In this document: positions 1 to 9,861 of the stretch, in pieces | Layout of the letters: each line of letters starts with the position of its first letter | Numbering within the stretch: the stretch's first letter is position 1 | Source of the DNA: Chloroflexota bacterium | GTDB lineage: Bacteria > Chloroflexota > UBA11872 | Direction of reading: 5' to 3' | DNA length: 64,000 nucleotides | NCBI GenBank assembly: GCA_022821645.1 | Contig: JAJEDE010000025.1 | Span: forward strand, 62,001-126,000 | Position numbers and translations under genes: made by a program | Notes under the pieces: generated by a model | What the model was told of the DNA's origin: nothing | The model's database searches: none | The model's input: the letters and a program-made list of their open reading frames with translations, nothing else

Positions 1-1
1 C

Positions 2-2062
2 TTCCCGGAAAACCCGCACGAGCAACTGGAACGCGCCATCCGGGCGGTGTTCGACTCCTGGCACGGCCGCCGCGCCGTCGACTACCGCAACTTCCATCGC
101 CTGCCCCACGATTGGGGTACGGCCTGCAACGTGCAGACCATGGTCTTCGGCAACATGGGCGAGCGTTCGGGCACAGGCGTGGCCTTCACCCGCGACCCCA
201 ATGACGGCAACCCGGTGCTCTTTGGTGAGTACCTGCTTAACGCCCAGGGCGAAGACGTGGTGGCTGGCATTCGTACACCAGAGCAAATCAGTACGTTGCG
301 CGAGACGCTGCCCGAGGTCTACGGCGAGTTTCAGGCCTACGCCCACGCGCTCGAAGCCCACTACGCCGAGATGCAGGACCTCGAGTTCACCATCGAGGAC
401 GGCCGCCTCTACATGCTGCAGACGCGCGCCGGAAAGCGCAGTCCGGCGGCCGCCGTGCGCATCGCCGTGGACATGGTCCACGAGGGCAAGATCGACCGCG
501 AGACCGCCGTTCGCCGTGTCGAAGCCGAGCAGGTCAGCGCCCTGCTGCATCCGCGTATTGACGCCTCAACGCCCGTGGACCCAATCGCCCACGGCCTCAA
601 TGCATCCCCGGGCGCCGCGACCGGCGAAGTGGCCTTCACAGCCGACGATGCCGCGGCCCTGGCCGAGGAGGGCCACGCGGTCATCCTGGTTCGTCCCGAA
701 ACCTCGCCCGATGACTTTCACGGCATGGCTGCCTCACAGGCCATTCTGACGTCGCGGGGAGGCGCCACCAGCCATGCGGCCATTGTGGCCCGGCAGCTTG
801 GTCTACCGGCCGTCGTGGGCTGCGAGGTTCTGGACATTGACGTCGAGGCCGGCGAGTTCCGGGTCGGCAGCGAAGTGGTATGCGCCGGCGAGACCCTCAC
901 CATCGACGGCACCCTGGGCAACGTGATTCGCGGGGAAGTGCCGCTGATTCCCGGCGAAATGACGCAGGAACTTCACGAACTGCTTAGTTGGGCCGACGAA
1001 ATCCGCCGGCTCCAGGTCTGGGGGAATGCCGACACGCCAGAAGAAGCTGAACTCGCGCGCTCCTACGGCGCCCAGGGGATCGGTCTCTGCCGCACCGAGC
1101 ACATGTTCCGCGAGGGCGATCGGCTACCAATCGTGCAAGACATGATCCTGGCCGAATCCGAGGCCGAACGACGTCGTGCACTCGAGAAGCTGTTACCCAT
1201 CCAGCGCGAGGACTTCGTCGGCATCCTGCGGGCGATGCACGGCCTGCCGGTGATCATTCGCCTGCTGGATCCGCCGCTGCACGAATTCCTGAGCGGCGTT
1301 GAAGACGAACTGGCCGGCCTGGAGCAAACCGGCGCATCTGAAGCCGATCTAGCGCTGGCCCGACGCAAGGTGTCGCGGGCCGCCGAGTTGCACGAATTCA
1401 ATCCCATGCTGGGCTTGCGTGGCTGCCGCCTCGGGCTGGTCTATCCCGAGGTCTACGAGATGCAGGTGCAGGCCATCGTGGAGGCCGCGCTGCATCTGAA
1501 GGCCGAGGCGGTGCATGTCCTGCCCGAGATCATGATTCCGCTTATCGGCCACATTTCCGAACTCACTACTATCGAGTCACGGCTGCGGGCCACCGCCGAG
1601 CACGTACAGCAACGCACCGGCGACCGGATTGAGTACAAGTTCGGAACCATGCTGGAGGTGCCGCGCGCCTGCCTGACCGCGACCGAGATCGCCGGCGTGG
1701 CCGAGTTCTTCAGCTTCGGCACCAACGACCTCACCCAGACCACCTTCGGTATCAGCCGCGACGACGCCGAGGGACGCTTCCTGCTCAAGTACGTGGAAGA
1801 CGGCATCCTCGTCGACAACCCCTTCGGCGTGCTCGACCGCGACGGCGTCGGAGCGCTCATGCGCACCGCCACCGAGCAGGGACGCGCCGCCCGCGATGAC
1901 ATCGAGGTCGGGATCTGCGGCGAGCACGGCGGCGACCCGTCGTCTATCGACTTCTGCGAGTCGCTGGGTCTGGACTACGTCAGTGCCTCCCCCTACCGCG
2001 TGCCGGTGGCTCGCATCGCCGCCGCCCACGCGCGCCTGGAGCAGGGCTTCCGAGACCGGTAG
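2..2062 (+). CDS. ppdK: Pyruvate, phosphate dikinase, C-terminal part (5' end outside window)
   Basis: Interconverts pyruvate + ATP + Pi and phosphoenolpyruvate + AMP + PPi in the cytoplasm. The reading frame is open to the window edge, so the N-terminal ATP-grasp part lies upstream. The visible ~686 codons contain the end of the nucleotide-binding domain, the phosphohistidine swivel domain with GGATSHAA (catalytic His codon at 773-775), and the C-terminal PEP-binding TIM barrel. The barrel ends in GICGEHGGDP, with its catalytic Cys codon at 1916-1918. That Cys motif separates PPDK from PEP synthase and PTS enzyme I. Full-length family members are about 870-900 residues. The next gene starts 32 bases downstream on the same strand. 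Confidence 0.95.
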   Translation, partial: FPENPHEQLERAIRAVFDSWHGRRAVDYRNFHRLPHDWGTACNVQTMVFGNMGERSGTGVAFTRDPNDGNPVLFGEYLLNAQGEDVVAGIRTPEQISTLRETLPEVYGEFQAYAHALEAHYAEMQDLEFTIEDGRLYMLQTRAGKRSPAAAVRIAVDMVHEGKIDRETAVRRVEAEQVSALLHPRIDASTPVDPIAHGLNASPGAATGEVAFTADDAAALAEEGHAVILVRPETSPDDFHGMAASQAILTSRGGATSHAAIVARQLGLPAVVGCEVLDIDVEAGEFRVGSEVVCAGETLTIDGTLGNVIRGEVPLIPGEMTQELHELLSWADEIRRLQVWGNADTPEEAELARSYGAQGIGLCRTEHMFREGDRLPIVQDMILAESEAERRRALEKLLPIQREDFVGILRAMHGLPVIIRLLDPPLHEFLSGVEDELAGLEQTGASEADLALARRKVSRAAELHEFNPMLGLRGCRLGLVYPEVYEMQVQAIVEAALHLKAEAVHVLPEIMIPLIGHISELTTIESRLRATAEHVQQRTGDRIEYKFGTMLEVPRACLTATEIAGVAEFFSFGTNDLTQTTFGISRDDAEGRFLLKYVEDGILVDNPFGVLDRDGVGALMRTATEQGRAARDDIEVGICGEHGGDPSSIDFCESLGLDYVSASPYRVPVARIAAAHARLEQGFRDR

Positions 2063-2094
2063 CTCGATCCGAGGGGGATACACGGAGTCGCCAA

Positions 2095-2916
2095 ATGGCT
2101 GATTTCGTCGTAAGGCGGCACGCGGGAGTGTCGGCGTTTCTGGCGCGAGCGCAGGGATTCCTCGTGCGTCGAGAGGCCGAAAACGTGCTAATGCTCGGGG
2201 TGGCATCCAGTGCGACCCAAGCCGAGCACCTGCTCACAGTGGAGCGAGGACCGAACTGCGTCATGGCGGCGCTGCAGTCCGGGGCGAACCTGATCCTGTC
2301 TCGCGGGCGAACGGACGCCGTTGAAGCGTTGGTTAAGCAGCTGAGCGCGGACGACTCCTCACTTCCCGGGGTCATCGGTCCAGCCAGAACTACCGAGTGG
2401 TTCCTTCAGAACTGGCACGCACGGACTGGTCACGAGACGCGTTTTCAGATGCACTCGCGCGTCCATGAACTCACTGAGGTCATCCGGCCAAAACGACCCC
2501 CGGGCATTTTCAGACGAGCTGCGATGCGCGACGTGGGAACGCTGGCCACGTGGGCCGACGCCTTGAACGTGGAGCTTCGATCTGAGGACCCGGCGCCCGG
2601 TGAACTAAGCGTCAGAAAGCGCATCGGCCTGGGACGCATGTACGTCTGGGACAATGGGGGACCGGTGTCAATGGCCGCCTGCGATGGCCCGACGCCACGT
2701 GGCATCAGGATCAACTTCGTCTACACGCCGCCTGAACATCGGGCTCGCGGCTACGCTTCAGCCTGCGTCGCGGATCTGAGTCAGCTGCTGCTCAACGAAG
2801 GCCGCCGATTCTGTGCGCTGTTCACGGACTTGGCCAATCCGGTGTCCAACCGGCTCTACGCGCGGTTGGGCTACCGGCCGATCTGCGACTTCGACGAGTA
2901 CGTCTTTGTGCCCTAG
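2095..2916 (+). CDS. GNAT-family N-acetyltransferase
   Basis: 273-residue protein with a C-terminal GNAT fold. The acetyl-CoA-binding motif A reads R-A-R-G-Y-A after a beta strand (VYTPPEH), followed by a helix and the usual ANPVSNRLYARLGY segment that closes the domain. The N-terminal ~130 residues are divergent, as in two-domain GNAT proteins, and presumably bind the acceptor. A purine-rich stretch (GAGGGGG near 2071) precedes the ATG. It lies just after ppdK and before dnaG on the same strand. The acceptor substrate cannot be told from the sequence. Confidence 0.8.
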   Translation: MADFVVRRHAGVSAFLARAQGFLVRREAENVLMLGVASSATQAEHLLTVERGPNCVMAALQSGANLILSRGRTDAVEALVKQLSADDSSLPGVIGPARTTEWFLQNWHARTGHETRFQMHSRVHELTEVIRPKRPPGIFRRAAMRDVGTLATWADALNVELRSEDPAPGELSVRKRIGLGRMYVWDNGGPVSMAACDGPTPRGIRINFVYTPPEHRARGYASACVADLSQLLLNEGRRFCALFTDLANPVSNRLYARLGYRPICDFDEYVFVP

Positions 2917-3017
2917 TACCCGCTGCTCGGTCAATCTCGCGCGCTCGAAGCGTGACGCTCGCACTGCCTAACCTGTACGGCGGAGCGCGTCGAGGGGTGC
3001 CTTAAGCTCTTTGCGAG

Positions 3018-4874
3018 ATGGCGACGCCGGTAGAGGAAGTCAAGGCCCGGCTGGACGCGGTCGAGTACATCGGCCGAGACGTTCGGTTGCAGCGCGCCGG
3101 CCGCAACTGGAAGGGCCTGTGCCCCTTCCATAACGAAAAAACGCCGTCCTTCTTCGTCTTTCCAGATCGAGGCAGTTTCAAGTGCTTCGGCTGTGGCGAG
3201 GGCGGTGACCTGCTCACCTTCGTGATGCGTCGTAACCGCATCGAGTTTCCCGACGCCCTGGACGAACTCGCGCGCGAAGCCGGCATCGAGATTCAGCGCG
3301 GACCTGCCGATCCCGAACGGAGGGGCCGGCAAAACGCAATGCTCGGCCTGCTGGGCGAAGCCCAGAAGTTCCTGCACCGGCAACTCCTGGAATCCCCCGC
3401 TGCGGAAGAGGCCCGCGTCTATGTGAAAACTCGCGGGCTGGCGGACGCGACGGTGACGAAGTTTGGGCTGGGCTACGCGCGGAGCAGCGGCTCACCGCTG
3501 CTAACCCACCTGCGCACGCTCGGATTCGAAGTCGGCGCGATTGAGGCCGCCGGCCTGGCCCGCTCGGACGAGCGCGGAGTCCGGGACTACCTGTTCGACC
3601 GCCTGATCTTCCCCATCTGGAATCGCTCCGGCGCCGTCGTGGGCTTCGGCGGCCGCACGCTTCGAGACATTGAGCCGAAGTACCTGAACACTCGTGATTC
3701 CGAAGTCTTCACTAAGGGCCATCTTCTTTACGGCTATCACCTGGCTCGCGACGCTATTCGCGAAGAGCAAACCGCGGTGATCGTCGAGGGCTATATGGAT
3801 GTGATCGCCGCACACGAGGCCGGCTTCACCAACACGGTGGCCTCCATGGGCACCTCCCTTACGCAGCAGCAGGCGCGCATGCTCACCACCTCGGGCGCGT
3901 CGCGCGTGGTCATCGCCCTGGATGCCGACGCCGCCGGCGCGGCGGCTGCCCGCCGGGGGCTGGATGTAGTTCGCGAAGCCGGCGACTACGAGTCGGGCAC
4001 CACGGTCGATGTGCGGGGTCTGGTCCGACACGAAGACCGTCTGACGACGGACATCGGGATAGCCGAGCTACCCGTAGGCGACGACCCGGACTCTTTGGTT
4101 CGTTCCAAGCCGCAGCGCTGGCGCGACCTCATCGCCAACCCAACGCCGCTGGCAGACTTCGCCTTTCGCTGGGCCGGCAATCAGCACGATCTCATAGGCC
4201 TGAGCGGACGACGCGCTGCCATGCGCGAGTTGCTGCCGATCGTGGCCGAGATCAGCGATGCCGTGGTACGTGCCCACTACTTCAGTCGACTGTCCGAGTT
4301 GAGTGGCGTGCCGGCTGATGAGCTGCGGCGAATGGCCGCGCGGGACGGCCGTCGCGGCGCGCCGCGGGCGGCCGCTCGCGACATGCGCCCGCCCTCGCCC
4401 GAGACTTCGATGGTGATGGACCGCCTTGAGGAAGGTTTGCTGCGGTGCGTGGCGAGGTCCGGCGCCTCAGACATAGACCTGATCAGCCGTCTGGATCCGG
4501 CACTGCTCACTGATCCGGCGGCCCGACACATCATGGCTCGCATCGTGGCCGAGGCTCGCGAGAACGCCGAGCTCGACTGGGACCGAATCGCCGCGACGCT
4601 CGATCCGATGTCACAGCAGCGGCTGGCCGCTGTCTTGGAACGAGCGACGGAGACGCCCGGTGGTGATGCATCCCTGAGCGTTGAACTGCAGTTCGCGACG
4701 CTCCGCCTGCGTGAGCGACTGTTAAATGCTGAGCTCGAGGAAACCCGGCTCGCGGCTGACGGCGATGCTACCGAACCGATCACCGCGCGTCGCCAGGAAC
4801 TGATCAGCGAGATGGACAGCGTCCACCGCGCCAAGTTGGAGTTGATCGGCGCACGCAGCTTTGCCGCCGGCTAG
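3018..4874 (+). CDS. dnaG: DNA primase
   Basis: Synthesises RNA primers at the replication fork with the replicative helicase. 618 residues, a normal bacterial DnaG length. The N-terminal CHC2-type zinc finger has C35, H38, C56 and C59. The TOPRIM catalytic core has the VIVEGYMDV motif (E257) and the DxD metal site in ALDADAAG (D302, D304). The C-terminal part, after an Arg/Ala-rich linker near residue 440, is the helicase-interaction region and is divergent, as usual. It is convergent with trxA; I see no clear hairpin terminator in the 45-base gap. Confidence 0.96.
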   Translation: MATPVEEVKARLDAVEYIGRDVRLQRAGRNWKGLCPFHNEKTPSFFVFPDRGSFKCFGCGEGGDLLTFVMRRNRIEFPDALDELAREAGIEIQRGPADPERRGRQNAMLGLLGEAQKFLHRQLLESPAAEEARVYVKTRGLADATVTKFGLGYARSSGSPLLTHLRTLGFEVGAIEAAGLARSDERGVRDYLFDRLIFPIWNRSGAVVGFGGRTLRDIEPKYLNTRDSEVFTKGHLLYGYHLARDAIREEQTAVIVEGYMDVIAAHEAGFTNTVASMGTSLTQQQARMLTTSGASRVVIALDADAAGAAAARRGLDVVREAGDYESGTTVDVRGLVRHEDRLTTDIGIAELPVGDDPDSLVRSKPQRWRDLIANPTPLADFAFRWAGNQHDLIGLSGRRAAMRELLPIVAEISDAVVRAHYFSRLSELSGVPADELRRMAARDGRRGAPRAAARDMRPPSPETSMVMDRLEEGLLRCVARSGASDIDLISRLDPALLTDPAARHIMARIVAEARENAELDWDRIAATLDPMSQQRLAAVLERATETPGGDASLSVELQFATLRLRERLLNAELEETRLAADGDATEPITARRQELISEMDSVHRAKLELIGARSFAAG

Positions 4875-4919
4875 CAGCAGCCTGTGCGCCGAAGGTCGGG
4901 CTGGCACGTTGGGTAAGCG

Positions 4920-5252
4920 CTATGCCCCGTTCAGCGCCTGGTCGAGGGCGGCGGCCAGATCCGACTTCGGCCGGAATCCAACGATACGTCCGACTTCCGC
5001 TCCGTCCTTGAACACAAGCAACGTCGGAATGCCGCGTATGCCGAATTGCCCGGGGGTCATGGGATTGGCGTCAACGTCGACCTTGGCAAAGCCGACCCGG
5101 CCGTCGTACTCCTCGGCCAGTTCATCCACAATCGGGGCGATCATCTTGCAGGGACCGCACCACTCGGCCCAGAAGTCCACCAGGACCGGGGTGGAGGCTT
5201 CGAGAACCTTGGACTGGAAATCGCTGTCGCCTACGGCCTCGGGCGCTGCCAT
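4920..5252 (-). CDS. trxA: Thioredoxin
   Basis: Cytoplasmic dithiol-disulfide oxidoreductase of 110 residues with the canonical active site W31-C-G-P-C35 and the cis-Pro segment [11 protein letters not shown]. An in-frame upstream Met would give 132 residues. The start at 5252 is preferred because AAGGAG lies 5 bases before it and the resulting length matches the family. It is divergent from mobA across an 81-base intergenic region that must hold both promoters. Confidence 0.95.
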   Translation of the reverse strand: MAAPEAVGDSDFQSKVLEASTPVLVDFWAEWCGPCKMIAPIVDELAEEYDGRVGFAKVDVDANPMTPGQFGIRGIPTLLVFKDGAEVGRIVGFRPKSDLAAALDQALNGA

Positions 5253-5333
5253 TGGAACTCCTTGGAGAACTACCAGACGTTCTGATTCGAGCGTAGGCAG
5301 GCCGGTGCGTGAAGTCAACGGAACTCGGCCGCG

Positions 5334-5951
5334 GTGACCCGGCCTCGGTTCTCAGCGGTAATCCTTGCCGGTGGGCAAAGCCGGCGCATGGGCCGGGACA
5401 AGCGTGCACTGCCGTGGATGCCGGCGGCTGACGGCTCGCCGCAGACGCTTCTTGGTCATGTGGTGAATACCGTCTCGCGGCTGACGGACGACGTGGTGCT
5501 TGTGGCGAACGACGACCCGGGAGTAACAGGCGCGCGCGTAGTCGGTGACCTGTACCCGCGCTCCGGGAGCCTGGGCGGCATCTACAGCGGACTTGCCGCC
5601 GTCGCCCATGACCTCGCGTTCATTGCCGCCGCCGACATGCCCTTTCTCAACCCGACATTGATTCTCGATCTCGTCGGGCAGGCATCTCGCGTGGACGCGG
5701 TGGTGCCTGTGACCGACGGCCGTCCAGAGCCGTTGCATGCGGTCTATCGAAAGTCGGTCCTGAAGCCGGCCCGCCAGCGAATCGAGCGTCGCGAGCTCAA
5801 GGTGGCGCCCGTGTTTGACGCCGTGTCGACCATCTGGGTCCACGAGCACGACTTGCGCGTCCTCGATCCAGACCTGCGCTCGTTTTGGAACCTGAACACG
5901 CCCGACGACTACGAGCGCGCGGTGGCACTGGCCGGCAGGCAGGGTTCCTGA
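5334..5951 (+). CDS. mobA: MobA-type molybdenum cofactor guanylyltransferase / NTP transferase
   Basis: 205-residue nucleotidyltransferase with the signature [13 protein letters not shown] at the N-terminus (P-loop-like NTP binding and catalytic Lys), then [17 protein letters not shown] and a metal-binding AAADMPF motif. This pattern is typical of MobA, which transfers GMP to molybdopterin; related MocA and sugar-phosphate nucleotidyltransferases share the fold. Starts with GTG. No other molybdopterin gene is nearby, so the exact substrate is inferred from family resemblance. Confidence 0.85.
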   Translation: MTRPRFSAVILAGGQSRRMGRDKRALPWMPAADGSPQTLLGHVVNTVSRLTDDVVLVANDDPGVTGARVVGDLYPRSGSLGGIYSGLAAVAHDLAFIAAADMPFLNPTLILDLVGQASRVDAVVPVTDGRPEPLHAVYRKSVLKPARQRIERRELKVAPVFDAVSTIWVHEHDLRVLDPDLRSFWNLNTPDDYERAVALAGRQGS

Positions 5952-5993
5952 GTCGCCTAAACTGGCGAAGCTGGCCCCGCATTCCGAAAACCC

Positions 5994-6539
5994 ATCAATC
6001 TCGATCTGACCACGTTCCGTCTGCGCATCCACGACGCGGCTGCACGTCCGCTTCGCGTCAATCGCGATGAGTCCGGCTCTCTCGTCGAGATCCTGCGCAC
6101 CGACTGGGCTGACATCTATGAAGGTGATCGACGTCCCTTCGCGCAGACCTATTTCTCCACCACACCAGCTTGGTTGGCTCGCGACGAGGACGAATGGCAT
6201 GTCCACCAGCACCAGGAGGACCGCTTCGTCGTGGCGGCGGGCGACATCATTCTTGCCCTCTGGGACGGTCGGGACGTCTCACCAACCGCCGGCACGCTGG
6301 ACTTGCTGCCGATGGGGCAGTCCCAACCCGACGGCGCGCAGTTCACCGTGCTGATTCCCAGGCTGGTGCACCACGGCTTTATGGTTGCCGGTGACCGTCC
6401 CGCGATCTTGCTGAATTCGCCCACCCAGCTCTACAACCCCAGTGACGAAGGCCGTGATCCCTTTGGCGATGTTGGTGCGACTTTCGACGACGGTCGGCCG
6501 TTCAGTTGGGCTGCCGTACGAGAGGTCCTGCGCGGCTAA
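5994..6539 (+). CDS. RmlC-like dTDP-4-dehydrorhamnose 3,5-epimerase-related cupin
   Basis: Cupin-fold protein related to nucleotide-sugar 3,5-epimerases. The frame reads RVNRDESGSLVEILR, then AQTYFSTTPAWLARDEDEWHVHQHQEDRFVV and VLIPRLVHHGFMV, matching the order of conserved RmlC segments (ERG-LxE, QxxxS, WHxH-x4-F, PxGxxHGF). Homology clearly begins around 6000, but the frame has no ATG, GTG or TTG between the stop at 5958 and a TTG at 6174, which lies inside the conserved domain. The start given here (ATC at 5994) is only a placeholder; CTG at 6006 is an alternative. The gene ends convergently, overlapping gdhA by 4 bases. Confidence 0.7.
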   Translation: MNLDLTTFRLRIHDAAARPLRVNRDESGSLVEILRTDWADIYEGDRRPFAQTYFSTTPAWLARDEDEWHVHQHQEDRFVVAAGDIILALWDGRDVSPTAGTLDLLPMGQSQPDGAQFTVLIPRLVHHGFMVAGDRPAILLNSPTQLYNPSDEGRDPFGDVGATFDDGRPFSWAAVREVLRG

Positions 6540-7795
6540 GGGTAGATTCCTCGAAGCTGGGTGGCCTCGGCCACGCGTCCCACGGCGATCTGGTAGGCCG
6601 CCTCGCGCAGGTTGACGCCACGATTCTGGGCCAGATCCCAGACCTCTTGCGCGGCCCGCCGCATGTGGTCGGCTAGCAGCTTGTTGATCTCCTCGCGGCT
6701 CCAGAAGAAGTGCTGCATGCCCTGCACCCACTCGTAGTAGGACACCGTTACGCCGCCGGCGTTGGCGAGGATGTCGGGCACGACGACCACGCCACGGTCG
6801 TTCAGCAGGGCGTCGGCTTCCGGTGTGACCGGCCCGTTGGCGCCTTCGACGATCATCTCGGAGCGCACCGTGGCGGCGTTGCCGGCGTGAATCTGGCCTT
6901 CGATGGCGGCCGGCGCCAGCACGTCCACGTCCAGCGCCAGTAGTTCGGCGTTGGATATGTGCTCGGCTTCGCAATAGTCGGCCAGCCAGCCGCCATCCGA
7001 AACGTGCTGGTACACCCGCGACGCACTGAGCCCCGTCCGGTTATAGACACCGCCGCTGCTGTCGCTGATTGCGACGACGGTGAATCCCGCCTCGTTGAAG
7101 AGTTGCAATGCGTTCAGGCCTACGTTGCCGGCGCCCTGGATGGCGACGGTTCCCGTTGCCGGACGTCCAAGCCGCTCCAGCATGGCCTGCGTAGCCACCA
7201 GCAGTCCCCTGGACGTGGCCCTCTCTCGGCCTTCCGATCCGCCGATGGCCACCGGCTTTCCAGTGACCACCGCGGGAACCGAGTAGCCCATGTGCATGGA
7301 ATAGGTGTCCATGATCCAGGCCATCACCTGCATGTTGGTGCCCATGTCGGGGGCCGGAATGTCGCTGTCGGGCCCCATCAGCGGAATGATCTCGGTGGCG
7401 TATCGGCGGGTGAGGTTCTCCAATTCGTGGCGGCTCAGGGTGCGCGGATCGACGGTCACGCCGCCCTTGGCTCCGCCATACGGCAGGTTCATGACCGCGC
7501 ACTTCCATGTCATCCACATGGCCAGGGCGCGGACTTCGTCGAGATCAGCGCTGGGGTGATAGCGGATGCCGCCCTTGGCCGGGCCACGCGTCACGTTGTG
7601 CTGCACGCGGTAGCCGGTGAAGCAAGTGATTGAACCGTCGTCCATCTCGACCGGGAAGTTGACCGTAAGTTCGCGCTTGGGGCAGCGCAATACCTCGCGC
7701 AGATTGGAGTCCAACTCGATCTGGTCGGCCGCCTTGTCGAACTGGGCCAGGGCAGCGGCGTAAGGCCCCTCGGTCGGCACTATTGCAGGATTCAT
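6536..7795 (-). CDS. gdhA: Glutamate dehydrogenase (Glu/Leu/Phe/Val dehydrogenase family)
   Basis: Oxidative deamination of glutamate to 2-oxoglutarate, or the reverse, with NAD(P). 419 residues, typical of the hexameric class. The substrate domain carries KGGIRYHP and PYGGAKGGV (catalytic Lys110), then APDMGT with the conserved Asp. The Rossmann domain has AIQGAGNVG (221-226) and later ILANAGGVTVSYYEW. Cofactor preference cannot be decided by eye. It is convergent with the RmlC-like gene and overlaps its stop. Confidence 0.94.
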   Translation of the reverse strand: MNPAIVPTEGPYAAALAQFDKAADQIELDSNLREVLRCPKRELTVNFPVEMDDGSITCFTGYRVQHNVTRGPAKGGIRYHPSADLDEVRALAMWMTWKCAVMNLPYGGAKGGVTVDPRTLSRHELENLTRRYATEIIPLMGPDSDIPAPDMGTNMQVMAWIMDTYSMHMGYSVPAVVTGKPVAIGGSEGRERATSRGLLVATQAMLERLGRPATGTVAIQGAGNVGLNALQLFNEAGFTVVAISDSSGGVYNRTGLSASRVYQHVSDGGWLADYCEAEHISNAELLALDVDVLAPAAIEGQIHAGNAATVRSEMIVEGANGPVTPEADALLNDRGVVVVPDILANAGGVTVSYYEWVQGMQHFFWSREEINKLLADHMRRAAQEVWDLAQNRGVNLREAAYQIAVGRVAEATQLRGIYP

Positions 7796-7850
7796 GTCGT
7801 GTTCTCTGCCGCTGGGGTCACGTTGTGGTTTGGGCCCAAGTGCTCGTGAT

Positions 7851-8609
7851 TCATCCTAATCCCCGACTCGCCGCCGCGTCGCGCTGGGGTTTCTGCCAGC
7901 GCATAACGGTGAATTCGGGGATGCGGTACCAGTCTTCGAAGCGGGGGTTGTTGCGGAGGGTGTCATCGGGTGGGACGGGTTCGAAGAAGCGGCGGAGGAT
8001 GAGGTTGGCGGAGAGGTAGGCCTGCATGTAGGCGCTGAGGGGGCGGTGCCAGTTGACGACGTTGTGGCCGCGCCAGTTGAGGGTGATCGGTCGCTCGTCG
8101 ACGTATTGGTCGATGGGCTTGTAGAGGCGGCGGCCGTCGGGGGCGCGCTTCCAGCCGGGCGAGGCGGTGATGAAGCCGAGGTTGGCGGCGACGAGCTGAC
8201 CGCCGGGCTTGAGGACGCGGGCGGCTTCGGCGATGGCTGTGCGAAAGTCCGGGACATCGACCCAGACGACGTAGCTGACGACGGTATCGACGGTGGATGA
8301 GGCGATGGGCAAGGCGGTGGCGGGGGACCTGACGACGGCGTCGCGGCCGGACGAGCGATGTCGGGCGACCTGGACCATGGGCCAGAAGAGGTCGAGGGCA
8401 ATGGTGCGGGCGCCGCGCTGGGCGAGCATGCGGCTGAAGCGTCCTTCGCCGGCGCCGACATCGAGGACGAGCTTGCCGCAAACGTCACCGCACTCGTCCA
8501 GCATTACGTCGTCGAGAAGCATGGTTCGGCTGGGGGCGCCGTCGTCGACGAAGCGGATGTACTCGGAGGCGAAGGCTTGCCAGCCGGTTGGATCGTCCCC
8601 TTCGGGCAT
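7851..8609 (-). CDS. Class I SAM-dependent methyltransferase (Methyltransf_11 type)
   Basis: 252-residue cytosolic methyltransferase. Motif I is LVLDVGAGEGRFSRML, followed by an acidic residue in ALDLFW, a motif-II-like TVVSYVVWVDV, and ARVLKPGGQLVAANL. An in-frame upstream Met at 8672 exists, but the start at 8609 is preceded by GGAG at good spacing and removes an implausible Arg/Ser-rich leader. It is divergent from the C45 gene. The substrate is unknown. Confidence 0.85.
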   Translation of the reverse strand: MPEGDDPTGWQAFASEYIRFVDDGAPSRTMLLDDVMLDECGDVCGKLVLDVGAGEGRFSRMLAQRGARTIALDLFWPMVQVARHRSSGRDAVVRSPATALPIASSTVDTVVSYVVWVDVPDFRTAIAEAARVLKPGGQLVAANLGFITASPGWKRAPDGRRLYKPIDQYVDERPITLNWRGHNVVNWHRPLSAYMQAYLSANLILRRFFEPVPPDDTLRNNPRFEDWYRIPEFTVMRWQKPQRDAAASRGLG

Positions 8610-8790
8610 GGTTCTCCGTCTCGCCATAGGGACGGGCATTGTGCACGAGCGACGCGACGAGTTGGTCTCCATTGGCAGCGCTGAGGACCTGCTGGTGCTG
8701 TCGAAGTCACTCGCCTCTCGTAGCGTATTGGTGATGGAGAGCCTAGGCTCGGAGTGTGCCGACGCTTCAGTGGATCCAGATCGAAAGCCG

Positions 8791-9810
8791 ATGCCTGTTT
8801 TTCCCGTAGTTGATGCCGCCGGTTCTCCGTATGAGGTGGGGCGGCTGCATGGGGCGGCGGTGGCAGGGATGGTTGGGGCGGAGGTTGAGGCTCGGCTGGG
8901 CGGGCTGGATCGGGATGTGGCGTTTCGGCATGTGGCGGGCGTTGAGGCGTTTGTGAAGGGGTGGGCGCCGCATTTGCTGGATGAGGTGCGGGGGATTGCG
9001 GACGGAGCGGGGATCGATCAGCGGGCGGCGTTGTGGTTGCAGTGGGGGATGCGGGCGCCGCAGGCGTGTACGGCGTTTGCGGTGGGGCCGGAATTTACGG
9101 GCGACGGGACGGTGTACGCGGGACAGACGAAGGACACAGGGCCTGGCGCGAATGAGCGGTCGATCGTGCTGAAGGTTCGACCCACGGGACTACCGGCGGT
9201 TCTGAGCTTCAGCTACGCGGGGCACCTGGCGCAGATTGGGATCAGCTCGACGGGGGTGTCGCCGTGAGGGATGTCGCTCTATATCGACAATCCGGGCGGT
9301 GGCGGCGGCCCGTTGCTCAAACGAATGCTGCTGGAATGCGACAGCGTATCCGTGATGCGCGAACTGGCCGGGGCTATTTCGGACGACAGCACTGGCGCGT
9401 TTGGGTTCAGCGACGCCGCGGGGAATGTGGGTGTGCTGGAGCAATTGCCGGGCCGGCAGATCTGGCTGGACGGCGGGCGTGATTCGATTGGGCACGCAAA
9501 CATGATCGTGTCGCCGGAGCCTGTGGATCGGGCGCGTGATTGCTACGAAACGAGATGCCCGAGCGCCGGGGCGCGCCACCACCGGGTGAACGCAGCGATG
9601 GCTGAACGTCGGGGCGCGTTCGACGTGGCGGCCGGTTTCGCGATCCTGTCGGATCAGTCGGACCACCCGAACTCGATCTGCCGGGAGACGACGGAGGTGG
9701 ATGGGATCCTGACGAACTCGGCGATCGTGGCGGAGCCGCTGGAGGGGCGGTTGCACGCGACGTATGGGCCGCCGACGAAGGCGGCGCCGCAGACGGTGTG
9801 CTTGAACTAG
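8791..9810 (+). pseudogene. C45-family acyltransferase/peptidase interrupted by one in-frame TGA
   Basis: Related to acyl-CoA:6-aminopenicillanate acyltransferase and bile-salt-hydrolase-like Ntn hydrolases, which self-cleave before a catalytic Cys. The N-terminal half has GRLHG and then PQACTAFAVGP with the expected nucleophile C93. The C-terminal half has LTNSAIVAEPLEG and the terminal YGPPTK segment of the family. Both halves are in the same frame, separated only by TGA at 9265-9267 (codon 159), with no frameshift. GTG at 8770 is an alternative start. Either a recent nonsense mutation, a sequencing error, or recoding. A single base change (CGA or GGA) would restore an intact ~339-residue protein. 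Confidence 0.8.
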
Positions 9811-9861
9811 CGGATCGGGTGCGCGGTTGACGACCTTGCTTCGCCGACATTTGACGGGTCG

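Noticed and set aside
8293-8790. N-terminal extension of the C45 protein
   Set aside because: It would overlap the divergent methyltransferase gene and lacks domain similarity; family homology begins near the Met at 8791.
9241-9300. Selenocysteine or stop-codon readthrough at the C45 TGA
   Set aside because: The position is not a catalytic Cys site and no plausible recoding hairpin follows; nonsense mutation or sequence error is simpler.
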